The position numbers were made by a program, and so were the translations under genes. The notes beneath the pieces were generated by a model. It saw nothing but the letters and a program-made list of their open reading frames with translations. It did not search any database and was not told the origin of the DNA. From positions 1-64,000 of the forward strand of contig CAVDMV010000005.1 in NCBI GenBank assembly GCA_963610315.1: DNA of 64,000 bases. Direction: 5' to 3'. How positions within the stretch are numbered: the stretch's first letter is position 1; each line of letters opens with the position of its first letter. The stretch comes from UBA3210 sp963610315. GTDB lineage: Bacteria > Bacillota_I > Bacilli_A > RFN20 > CAG-449. This document shows positions 36,188 to 43,743 of the stretch, in pieces.

Positions 36188-37477
36188 ATGAAAGTAAGTT
36201 TAGTATCATTAGGATGTAGCAAAAACTTAGTCGATTCAGAAATGATTTTATCATTGATGAGAAGAAATAAGTTTGAAATTACTTTAGACGTTAATGAAGC
36301 AGATGTCATTATTGTTAATACATGTGGCTTTATTAATGCATCAAAACAAGAATCAATTAATAAAATTATTGAGATGGGAAAACTTAATAAAACATTAATT
36401 GTTACTGGTTGTTTAGTCAAACGTTATAAAGAAGAATTAGAAAAAGAATTACCAGAAGTTGATTTATTTATCGGCATTGATGAATATGATAAGATTGCTG
36501 AATTAATTGGTAATTTATTAAATAAGAAGGCATTAGAAGGTTATTTAGATTTATCTAAACGTGTTCTTTCCACCTCCTCTTATAGCGCGTATTTAAAAAT
36601 CTCCGAAGGATGTAACAACTGTTGCACTTACTGCGCGATTCCATTAATTAGAGGTAGATTTAGAAGTGTCCCTTTAAATGATTTAATTTCTCAAGCAAAT
36701 ATGATTAAAGACCAAGGAGTAGAAGAATTAATCGTTATTTCTCAAGATACTACTCGTTATGGATCAGATATTGGTGAATATGATATCGTCACCTTATTAA
36801 AAGAATTATTAAAAATTAAAGAATTTAAATATATTCGTTTATTATATCTTTATCCAGATGAAATCTCAGATGAATTAATTGACCTCATGGGTAAAGAATC
36901 ACGTTTAACTCCTTATTTTGATATACCTATTCAACATTCTTCGACTAAGATTTTAAAAGCGATGAATAGAAGAGGAGATAAAGAACTTCTCACTAATTTA
37001 TTTAACAAGATTAAAGAAAAAGTTCCTAATGCGATTTTAAGAACAACTTTAATTGTTGGTTTCCCTGGTGAAACTGATGAAGATTTTAATGAACTAGTTT
37101 CCTTTGTTAAAGAAATGAAATTTGATCATTTAGGTGCATTTACTTATTCTCGTGAAGATGGAACTAAGTCATTTAACTTCCCTAATCAAGTAGATGAAGA
37201 AGTAAAAATCGCTCGTTATAATGAAATAATGCGTATTCAAAAACATATTTCATTAATGCAAAATAAAAAACAACTTTCGTCTATTCATACAGGTATTGTT
37301 TTAAGCTATGATTATGAATCAAATACTTATTCATTAAGAAGCCATTGGAACGCACCTGATGATATCGATGGAGAAATTATTTTTACTAGTTTTGAACCTT
37401 TACAAGAAGGCCAAATAGTAAATGTAAAGATTACATCATGTGATCATTATAATCTCTATGGAGAATTAGTTAAGTAA
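36188..37477 (+). CDS. rimO: Ribosomal protein S12 methylthiotransferase RimO
   Basis: 429 residues. The N-terminal UPF0004 domain has three Cys (LGCSKNLVDSE, NTCGF, VTGCL); the radical-SAM domain has CNNCCTYCAIPLIRGRFRS; a TRAM-type C-terminus follows. KNLVDSE and RGRFRSVP mark RimO rather than MiaB. It thiomethylates Asp in the S12 loop near the decoding site. AAAGGAG precedes the ATG. Last gene of the run; no clear terminator before the tRNA promoter. Confidence 0.96.
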   Translation: MKVSLVSLGCSKNLVDSEMILSLMRRNKFEITLDVNEADVIIVNTCGFINASKQESINKIIEMGKLNKTLIVTGCLVKRYKEELEKELPEVDLFIGIDEYDKIAELIGNLLNKKALEGYLDLSKRVLSTSSYSAYLKISEGCNNCCTYCAIPLIRGRFRSVPLNDLISQANMIKDQGVEELIVISQDTTRYGSDIGEYDIVTLLKELLKIKEFKYIRLLYLYPDEISDELIDLMGKESRLTPYFDIPIQHSSTKILKAMNRRGDKELLTNLFNKIKEKVPNAILRTTLIVGFPGETDEDFNELVSFVKEMKFDHLGAFTYSREDGTKSFNFPNQVDEEVKIARYNEIMRIQKHISLMQNKKQLSSIHTGIVLSYDYESNTYSLRSHWNAPDDIDGEIIFTSFEPLQEGQIVNVKITSCDHYNLYGELVK

Positions 37478-37490
37478 TTACTAAAAATAA

Positions 37491-37519
37491 TTGACATATT
37501 GCTTATTTATTTATATTAT
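37491..37519 (+). promoter_or_regulatory. tRNA-Thr promoter
   Basis: A perfect TTGACA (37491-37496), 17-bp spacer, TATTAT (37514-37519); the mature tRNA begins 12 bases after the -10. Confidence 0.85.
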
Positions 37520-37531
37520 AAATAAGCGATT

Positions 37532-37605
37532 GCCCCCTTAGTTAAATGGTATAACAGATCCATGGTAAGGATCCGTCGCTAGTTCGATTCTGGCAGGGGG
37601 CACCA
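37532..37605 (+). tRNA. tRNA-Thr (anticodon GGU)
   Basis: 74 bases with encoded CCA. Acceptor GCCCCCT pairs with AGGGGGC; D stem GTTA/TAAC; anticodon stem GATCC/GGATC with loop ATGGTAA giving GGU; T arm GCTAG TTCGATT CTGGC; discriminator A. Reads ACC and ACU. Confidence 0.96.
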
Positions 37606-37618
37606 GTAAGATTATAAG

Positions 37619-37649
37619 AGGATTGGTATTTAAATATCAGTCCTTTTTC
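37619..37649 (+). terminator. Terminator of tRNA-Thr
   Basis: AGGATTGGTAT and ATATCAGTCCT form an 11-bp stem (two wobble pairs) followed by TTTTT. Confidence 0.88.
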
Positions 37650-37732
37650 TTTTAATAAAATGAGTAATTAATTCTTTTCAAGAAGATATTTTGCATATTA
37701 TAATTATTACTAATGAATACGGAGAATATTTT

Positions 37733-38191
37733 ATGGAAAAAATTAAAAGCTTTGAAGTAAATCATTTAACATTACTTCCTGGATTATATGTTTCTAGAGT
37801 TGATACAATGGATGGTTTTACTTTTACTACATATGATTTACGTTTTACTAGACCAAATTTTGAACCAGTATTAAATACGGCGCCTCTACATACAATTGAA
37901 CATTTAGGCGCGACATTTTTTAGAAATAATTATAAAGACAAAACGATGTATTTTGGTCCTATGGGCTGTAGAACTGGTTTTTATTTAATCTTTAAAGGTA
38001 AAGAAGATATTGAAGAAACTAAAAAAGCAGTTATTGCATGTATGAAATTTATTATTTCTTATGAAGGGACTATTCCTGGACAAAGTCCTGTTGAATGCGG
38101 CAATTATCTAGATTTAAATTTAGATATGGCTAAATACCATGCAAAAATTTACTTAGAAGTATTGGAGGCAAATGATGAGAACGCCATTTAG
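37733..38191 (+). CDS. luxS: S-ribosylhomocysteine lyase
   Basis: 152 residues from ATG 37733, with GGAG upstream. HTIEHLGATFFRN carries the metal-binding HxxEH, GCRTGFYL holds the catalytic Cys, and QSPVECGNYLDLNL supplies the last ligand. It splits S-ribosylhomocysteine to homocysteine and DPD, the AI-2 precursor. It overlaps the downstream MetE-like gene, which could take homocysteine back to methionine. The pfs/mtn step is not in the window. Confidence 0.96.
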   Translation: MEKIKSFEVNHLTLLPGLYVSRVDTMDGFTFTTYDLRFTRPNFEPVLNTAPLHTIEHLGATFFRNNYKDKTMYFGPMGCRTGFYLIFKGKEDIEETKKAVIACMKFIISYEGTIPGQSPVECGNYLDLNLDMAKYHAKIYLEVLEANDENAI

Positions 38192-39287
38192 ATATGATTA
38201 TGTTGGATCTTTTTTAAGACCACATAAAATTAAAGAAGCAAGAAAAAAATATGAAGCTAATGAGATAAGTTTTGATGAATTAACTCGTATTGAAGATGAA
38301 GAAATTACTCGTTTAGTTAATAAGCAAAAAGAACTTGGATTTCATTGTTTAACTGATGGTGAATTTAGAAGACAAGCTTGGCATTTAGATTTTATGTGGG
38401 GCTTTAAAGGTATTGAACATCATAAAACAAATACAGGTTTACCTTTTCACGATGAACAAGCTCTTATTGATGATACTTATTTAGTATCTAAATTAAGTTA
38501 TAACGGAAATCATCCTTTCATTCGTCATTTTACTTTTTTAAAACAATTTGAAGATGAAAATCACATTGCAAAACTTACCATTCCTTCTCCAGCTCAATTC
38601 CTTGAACAATTAATTATGCCTTTTGCTAGAGAAAATACTTTTAAATATTATCAAAATGAAAAAGAAGTTATAACTGATTTAATTTCTTGCTATAAATTAT
38701 TTATTCAAGATATTTATAAAGCAGGATGTAGAAATTTACAATTTGATGATTGCTCTTGGGGACTTCTTTTAGATGAATCTGCTTTAAGAGTATTTAATAC
38801 CGATGAAGAAGGATTAGAAAGAATTAAACAATTATTTGTTGATGTGAATAATGAAGTCATTTCTTCTAAACCAGGAGATATGTTTATTAATACGCATATT
38901 TGTCGTGGTAATTTCCATTCTACTTATGCTTCTAGCGGTCCTTATGATAGAGTAGCTCCATATGTTTTTAATAAAGAAAATGTCGATGCATTTTATTTAG
39001 AATATGATGATGCGAGAAGTGGAGGCTTTGAAGCTTTAAAATATATTCCAAAAGATAAATATGTTGTCTTAGGTTTAATTACTACTAAATCACCTAAACT
39101 TGAAGATGAAGAAAACGTGATTAGAAGAATTAAAGAAGCAAGTTTCTTTCATCCATTAGAGAAATTATGCCTTTCTCCTCAATGTGGATTTGCTAGCTGT
39201 GAGATAGGTAATAAACTTACTGAAGAAGAACAATATCAAAAATTACTCTTAGTGAAGAAAATCGCGAATAAAGTTTGGCAAGATTAA
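38175..39287 (+). CDS. MetE C-terminal-like methyltransferase (YxjG type)
   Basis: 370 residues from ATG 38175; another ATG directly upstream (38172) is too close to GGAGG. The protein matches the catalytic half of cobalamin-independent methionine synthase: RYDYVGSFLRP, LTDGEFRRQAW, FDDCSW, THICRGN and LSPQCGFAS, with His/Cys residues for zinc. Stand-alone proteins like B. subtilis YxjG/YxjH are thought to methylate homocysteine from a donor other than long folates. The 17-base overlap with luxS suggests a homocysteine-to-methionine recycling pair. Confidence 0.88.
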   Translation: MRTPFRYDYVGSFLRPHKIKEARKKYEANEISFDELTRIEDEEITRLVNKQKELGFHCLTDGEFRRQAWHLDFMWGFKGIEHHKTNTGLPFHDEQALIDDTYLVSKLSYNGNHPFIRHFTFLKQFEDENHIAKLTIPSPAQFLEQLIMPFARENTFKYYQNEKEVITDLISCYKLFIQDIYKAGCRNLQFDDCSWGLLLDESALRVFNTDEEGLERIKQLFVDVNNEVISSKPGDMFINTHICRGNFHSTYASSGPYDRVAPYVFNKENVDAFYLEYDDARSGGFEALKYIPKDKYVVLGLITTKSPKLEDEENVIRRIKEASFFHPLEKLCLSPQCGFASCEIGNKLTEEEQYQKLLLVKKIANKVWQD

Positions 39288-39337
39288 TTATTTATTTTAA
39301 TTTGCTAAGTAAAATATATTGTATAATAGGGTGAAAT

Positions 39338-40705
39338 ATGAATAACAAAAAAATTAATATTCTCTTGAGCTTATTAACATTAGTTAGTATTTGCTCATGC
39401 GGAAAAACAACTTCAAATAAATATTTTAGTTTAAAAATCTGGACTTATTATAACGGTAATACAGAAGCAAGTTTCCAAGATCTCATTAATAATTTTAATG
39501 AAACTCGTGGTAAAGAACTTAAAATTGCAGTTTCAAGTCAATCACAAGGTAAAAATGTTAATGATTTACTTAACGCTCTTACGGATTCCGCGAGTGAAAA
39601 ACTTGGTTCTGATCCAATGCCAGATATATTTTTAGCCTACCCTGATACAGCATATGAATTAGATAAATTAGGTAAAATTGCTTCTTTAAATGATTATTTT
39701 TCTACTGAAGAATTTTCTAATTATAATGAAGAATTCTTAAATGAAGGTAAGTTACCTAATAGTAATGAATATAAAATTCTTCCAATGTCCAAATCGACTG
39801 AAGCTTTATATATTAATAAAACTGATTTAGATAAATTTAATAAAAATTATCCTAATTATGCGATAAGTTATGAAGAATTAAGGACTTATGAAGGCATTAT
39901 TAATGCCTCAAAAAAATATTATGAACAAACCGGTAAAGCTTTCTTTGGACGTGATTCACTTGATAATTATTTTGTGGTAGGTGCTAAACAATTAGGTATT
40001 GATATCTTAAGATATGATGAAAATAATAATTATGGCATTAACTACGATAAAGAAGTTTTTAAAAAATTATGGGAATGTTATTACGTTCCATATGTAAAAG
40101 GATATTTTTATTCTGAAAGTTCTTTTAGAAGCGGTGATATTAAATCAGGTAATATCATTGCTTATGTAGGATCAACTTCTTCTGGAGGCTATTTTCCTTC
40201 AAATGTCGTTATTTCAGATAGTGAATCTTATGATATTGAATGTGAGGTTATTAAAGCTCCAATATTTGATGGCGGCGCGGATGTCGCGATAAGCCAAGGA
40301 GCTGGATTTTGCATTACTAAATCGAATAAAGAACAAGAATCTGCCGCGGCTAGTTTCTTAAAATGGTTATCAGAAAAAGATAATATTAGATCTTTTTCAA
40401 ATGAAACTGGTTATTTTCCAGCGACTAATGATGGCTTTAGTTATGAATTTATTGCTTCTCAAAGCGATTCTAAATTTAAACAAAGCTTTACAGTGGCCAA
40501 AAATGTTATAAATAATTCTACAATGTATACTAATATTGTTGGTGAAGGTGGAACTTCTTTACGTAATAAATTAAAGACGAGTTTAGATACTATTTCTAAA
40601 GAAGCTCGCGCGAATGTAATAAAATCTTCTTCACAAGAAGAAGCGATAGAAGAATATACTTCAGAAACAAAATTTGAAGAATGGTTCAACAGTTTAAATA
40701 AATAG
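39338..40705 (+). CDS. Extracellular solute-binding lipoprotein
   Basis: 455 residues. A signal peptide ends in ICSC, a lipobox. The mature part is a family 1-type binding protein (LKIWTYYNGNTEASFQDLINNF, MPDIFLAYPDTAYELDKLGK, SQGAGFCITKSNKEQESAAASFL). Such proteins usually bind sugars or oligosaccharides for ABC import, but no permease or ATPase gene is adjacent. Instead a GGDEF-EAL protein starts nine bases after its stop, so sensing is plausible. The TATAAT box at 39322-39327 leaves only about four to six leader bases before ATG, so either the leader is nearly absent or the promoter lies further up. Confidence 0.85.
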   Translation: MNNKKINILLSLLTLVSICSCGKTTSNKYFSLKIWTYYNGNTEASFQDLINNFNETRGKELKIAVSSQSQGKNVNDLLNALTDSASEKLGSDPMPDIFLAYPDTAYELDKLGKIASLNDYFSTEEFSNYNEEFLNEGKLPNSNEYKILPMSKSTEALYINKTDLDKFNKNYPNYAISYEELRTYEGIINASKKYYEQTGKAFFGRDSLDNYFVVGAKQLGIDILRYDENNNYGINYDKEVFKKLWECYYVPYVKGYFYSESSFRSGDIKSGNIIAYVGSTSSGGYFPSNVVISDSESYDIECEVIKAPIFDGGADVAISQGAGFCITKSNKEQESAAASFLKWLSEKDNIRSFSNETGYFPATNDGFSYEFIASQSDSKFKQSFTVAKNVINNSTMYTNIVGEGGTSLRNKLKTSLDTISKEARANVIKSSSQEEAIEEYTSETKFEEWFNSLNK

Positions 40706-40714
40706 GTAAGTATT

Positions 40715-43618
40715 ATGTTTTCACGTTTAAAAAAATATCGTAAAAGTATTAACGCTAGAATAATTACTCCAATTATCCTAGTAACATTAGTTCAAAGTAT
40801 TGTTGTTATAAGCGTACTTTATTTTAGCGTGATTAAAAATACTATCGATGTTTCCTTAATCTCTTCATTTAAAAACGGCGTTACTGTAAGAAAGAATTAT
40901 TTAGAAACATTAATTACTTCATCTTGGACTAATTTAGAATCATTTAGTTCATCTTTAAATTCTAAGACTAATACTTATTTAGAAGAAAAAAATAAAACAG
41001 TTGATGATATTATTTCTAATTCAGATGATGCAAAAGATTATTTATATTACACATGTAATTTAATTCCTGAACTCATTCAAAATAACCATGTTAATGATGC
41101 TTATTTTATTTTAAATAATAATTTTGAAAATGATGATAATAATCTCTTAACATATATTAGAACAACTAAACCTGGTCGAGTAATTAATAATGAAATTGAA
41201 GTTCTTTACGCACCATATGATGTATGGAGATATTATTCAACAGAGGGCTATGTAATTGATAAAAATATCGATTCAAATGACTATAGTTCAATAAGTAATT
41301 ATGAATTTGTTGATAATGCGATTAAATATATTTCTCCTTCTAATGAAAATTCTTCAATACATGGATATTGGTCATCTTTAACTAGAGTCGCGCATAATAA
41401 GGTATTAACTTATTCTATTCCTTTCTATTTTAATGATAAATGTTTAGGAGTATTTGGTATTGGTATTACAGAAACTTATTTAAGAGATTCTTTATCTAAA
41501 TTAAATACGGAGGAAGAAGATATTAACTTTGCTTTTATTAAAAAAGTAAATAATAATTATCAAGATGGTTTTAAAGCTTATGTCGATTATTCTTTACCTG
41601 ATTTAGATGATGTAGAACTAGAAGATTCTCTTTATGAAGGTACTAAGCAATTCTATAATAATGGAAATCAAACATTCTACTATGAAGAAAAAATTGATCT
41701 TTATAATGGAGAGAATATCGATGGAGAAACTTGGTATATAGTTGGAATGGTCGCGTCCGATTATCTTTTCAGCGTTTCTTATACGACTAGAATTGAAGTA
41801 GTATTAATATATGGTATTTCATTCTTTATTATTATTTTAATCTATATCTTAATTGCTTATTTAATTTCTCGACCAATAGTACGCGTATCTAATTCGTTAA
41901 ATGATTTAAATATTTTAAATCTACCTATGACTAATGTCTTAGAAGTCGATAATTTATTAACAAAGATTAATGATATATCGAGCCGTAATATTTCGTTAAA
42001 TAATAAACTTAATCGTTTAGTTGAAGATTCTGATTATACTATTTCCTTCTTTGAATATTCTAAAAAAGATGATAAAGTTACTATTTCTAACCAATTCTTT
42101 GATATGCTAAATATTCCTTCTTTCCAAGAAGAATTAAGTTCAAGAACTTTTATTGCTAAACTAATGTCATTAAAAAATGATATTATTTCTTCTACATATG
42201 ATAGATTTGATGAAGAAATTTTAAAATCATCAGGAGAAATAGTTTTCTTTGTTAATCATAAATATTATGTTCGACTTAAGATCGTTTCTCAAGATGAAGG
42301 GGTAATTGCTTCTTTAATTGATTTAACGCGTGAATATCAAGAAAAAGAAAGAATCGCACATGAAAGAGACTATGATGTCTTAACTGGTTTATTAAATAGA
42401 AGAGGATTTAGAAATAAAGTTCAACCTCTTTTTGAAAGAGAAGGAACTGGTTCATTTTTCTCTCTTGATGTTGATAATTTAAAATTCCTCAATGACCAAT
42501 ATGGTCATGATTTAGGTGATACTTATTTAAAGAAGGTTGGCTCATATCTAACTCAAATTGAATCTAAATTTAATAATGTGAAAACGTGTCATGTTTCTGG
42601 TGATGAATTTATTATTTATCTATATGATTATACTGACTTAAAGGAAGAAAAATTAATAATTGAAGAACTAGAAAAAATTAAGAATGAATACATCGATATA
42701 TTCAATAAGAAAGTTTATATTTCTTTAAGTGTCGGTGTTTGCCGTAGAGAAAAAGGAATTTCTTATGAAGAAGTTCGTAAAAGAGCGGATTATACTTTAT
42801 ATTCGGCTAAAAATGATGGTAAAAATAAGATTAATATATTTAATGAAGAAATATTATCAATGTATAAGAATGAAAGCGTTATGTATGATGATTTAAATAA
42901 ACTCATACTTAATGAATCAGTCGATTTTGCTTATCAACCAATTGTCGATATTAATAGTGGGGAAGTCTTAGGTTACGAAGCTTTAATGAGACCTACTTTA
43001 GAAGGACTTAATCCAACTAATGTCTTAAATGCCGCGAAAAAGTATTATCGATTATATGATATTGAAAGAATTACTTTATTTAATGCGACACAAAAATTTA
43101 TTGATAGTAAATGCGATAAAGTATTATTTATTAATTCAATTTCTTCTCAAGTTCTTTCGGATCCCGATTTAGAGGAATATAAGAAAAGATTTAAAGCTCA
43201 CTTTAATCATATTATCATTGAATTAATTGAAGAAGATTTTGGACAAAATAATGTTGTTAAAAAGAAGATTGCTTACATTAATGATAATGGCTTAAGATAC
43301 GCGATAGATGATTATGGAACTGGATATAATAACATTGGTATGATCTTATCTTTTAATCCAACTTTAGTAAAAATAGAAGGTTCTTTAATTAGAAATATTG
43401 ATAAAGATCAAAATAAAGAACGTTTAGCTAAATCAATTATCTCTTATTGTAGAGTCAATAATATTAAGGTTGTGGCTGAATCAGTAGAAACGATTGAAGA
43501 ACTTAAATTAGTTAAAACCTTAGGAGTAGATTACGTCCAAGGATATTTCTTAGGTCGACCAAATTTAGAAATAAAAGATATTCCATTAGATAAGAAAGAA
43601 ATCTTAAAAAATTTATAA
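40715..43618 (+). CDS. Membrane sensor GGDEF-EAL protein
   Basis: 967 residues. A membrane helix at 17-38, an extracellular dCache-like region (about 40-360), a second helix at 362-385, a PAS-like region (435-540), a GGDEF domain (550-710; SGDEF at 628-632) and an EAL domain (720-960). EAL parts: YEALMRP, FINSIS, IIIELIEED, AIDDYGTGYNN and AESVE are kept; the usual KID is KIE here. The cyclase loop is SGDEF, still compatible with activity. It may make or degrade c-di-GMP. It probably forms an operon with the solute-binding lipoprotein before it, which could deliver ligand to the extracellular region. Confidence 0.92.
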   Translation: MFSRLKKYRKSINARIITPIILVTLVQSIVVISVLYFSVIKNTIDVSLISSFKNGVTVRKNYLETLITSSWTNLESFSSSLNSKTNTYLEEKNKTVDDIISNSDDAKDYLYYTCNLIPELIQNNHVNDAYFILNNNFENDDNNLLTYIRTTKPGRVINNEIEVLYAPYDVWRYYSTEGYVIDKNIDSNDYSSISNYEFVDNAIKYISPSNENSSIHGYWSSLTRVAHNKVLTYSIPFYFNDKCLGVFGIGITETYLRDSLSKLNTEEEDINFAFIKKVNNNYQDGFKAYVDYSLPDLDDVELEDSLYEGTKQFYNNGNQTFYYEEKIDLYNGENIDGETWYIVGMVASDYLFSVSYTTRIEVVLIYGISFFIIILIYILIAYLISRPIVRVSNSLNDLNILNLPMTNVLEVDNLLTKINDISSRNISLNNKLNRLVEDSDYTISFFEYSKKDDKVTISNQFFDMLNIPSFQEELSSRTFIAKLMSLKNDIISSTYDRFDEEILKSSGEIVFFVNHKYYVRLKIVSQDEGVIASLIDLTREYQEKERIAHERDYDVLTGLLNRRGFRNKVQPLFEREGTGSFFSLDVDNLKFLNDQYGHDLGDTYLKKVGSYLTQIESKFNNVKTCHVSGDEFIIYLYDYTDLKEEKLIIEELEKIKNEYIDIFNKKVYISLSVGVCRREKGISYEEVRKRADYTLYSAKNDGKNKINIFNEEILSMYKNESVMYDDLNKLILNESVDFAYQPIVDINSGEVLGYEALMRPTLEGLNPTNVLNAAKKYYRLYDIERITLFNATQKFIDSKCDKVLFINSISSQVLSDPDLEEYKKRFKAHFNHIIIELIEEDFGQNNVVKKKIAYINDNGLRYAIDDYGTGYNNIGMILSFNPTLVKIEGSLIRNIDKDQNKERLAKSIISYCRVNNIKVVAESVETIEELKLVKTLGVDYVQGYFLGRPNLEIKDIPLDKKEILKNL

Positions 43619-43622
43619 TTAC

Positions 43623-43649
43623 TAACTGCCTGAAAATGGCAGCTTTTTA
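43623..43649 (+). terminator. Terminator after GGDEF-EAL gene
   Basis: CTGCC, seven-base loop, GGCAG, then CTTTTTT-like tract. Confidence 0.75.
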
Positions 43650-43671
43650 ATTGATAAAAAAATATTAAAAA

Positions 43672-43683
43672 CATGTATACAAG
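43672..43683. promoter_or_regulatory. Third GntR-type operator
   Basis: CATGTATACAAG matches 11 of 12 bases of the palindrome found twice between ackA and glgB. It sits four bases upstream of the -35 of the surface lipoprotein/pectate lyase unit. Confidence 0.55.
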
Positions 43684-43686
43684 CTA

Positions 43687-43715
43687 TTGAAAGCGGTTAC
43701 AAATTGTTGTAAGAT
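43687..43715 (+). promoter_or_regulatory. cre-type operator overlapping pectin-unit promoter
   Basis: TTGAAAGCGGTTACAA (43687-43702) fits the CcpA/LacI-family cre consensus (WTGNAANCGNWNNCW) at every fixed position. The same bases contain the -35 TTGAAA; with a 17-bp spacer the -10 is TAAGAT (43710-43715). A bound LacI-family protein would block this promoter. Confidence 0.75.
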
Positions 43716-43743
43716 ATTAATCGTGAAAGGAAAAACAAAACAT

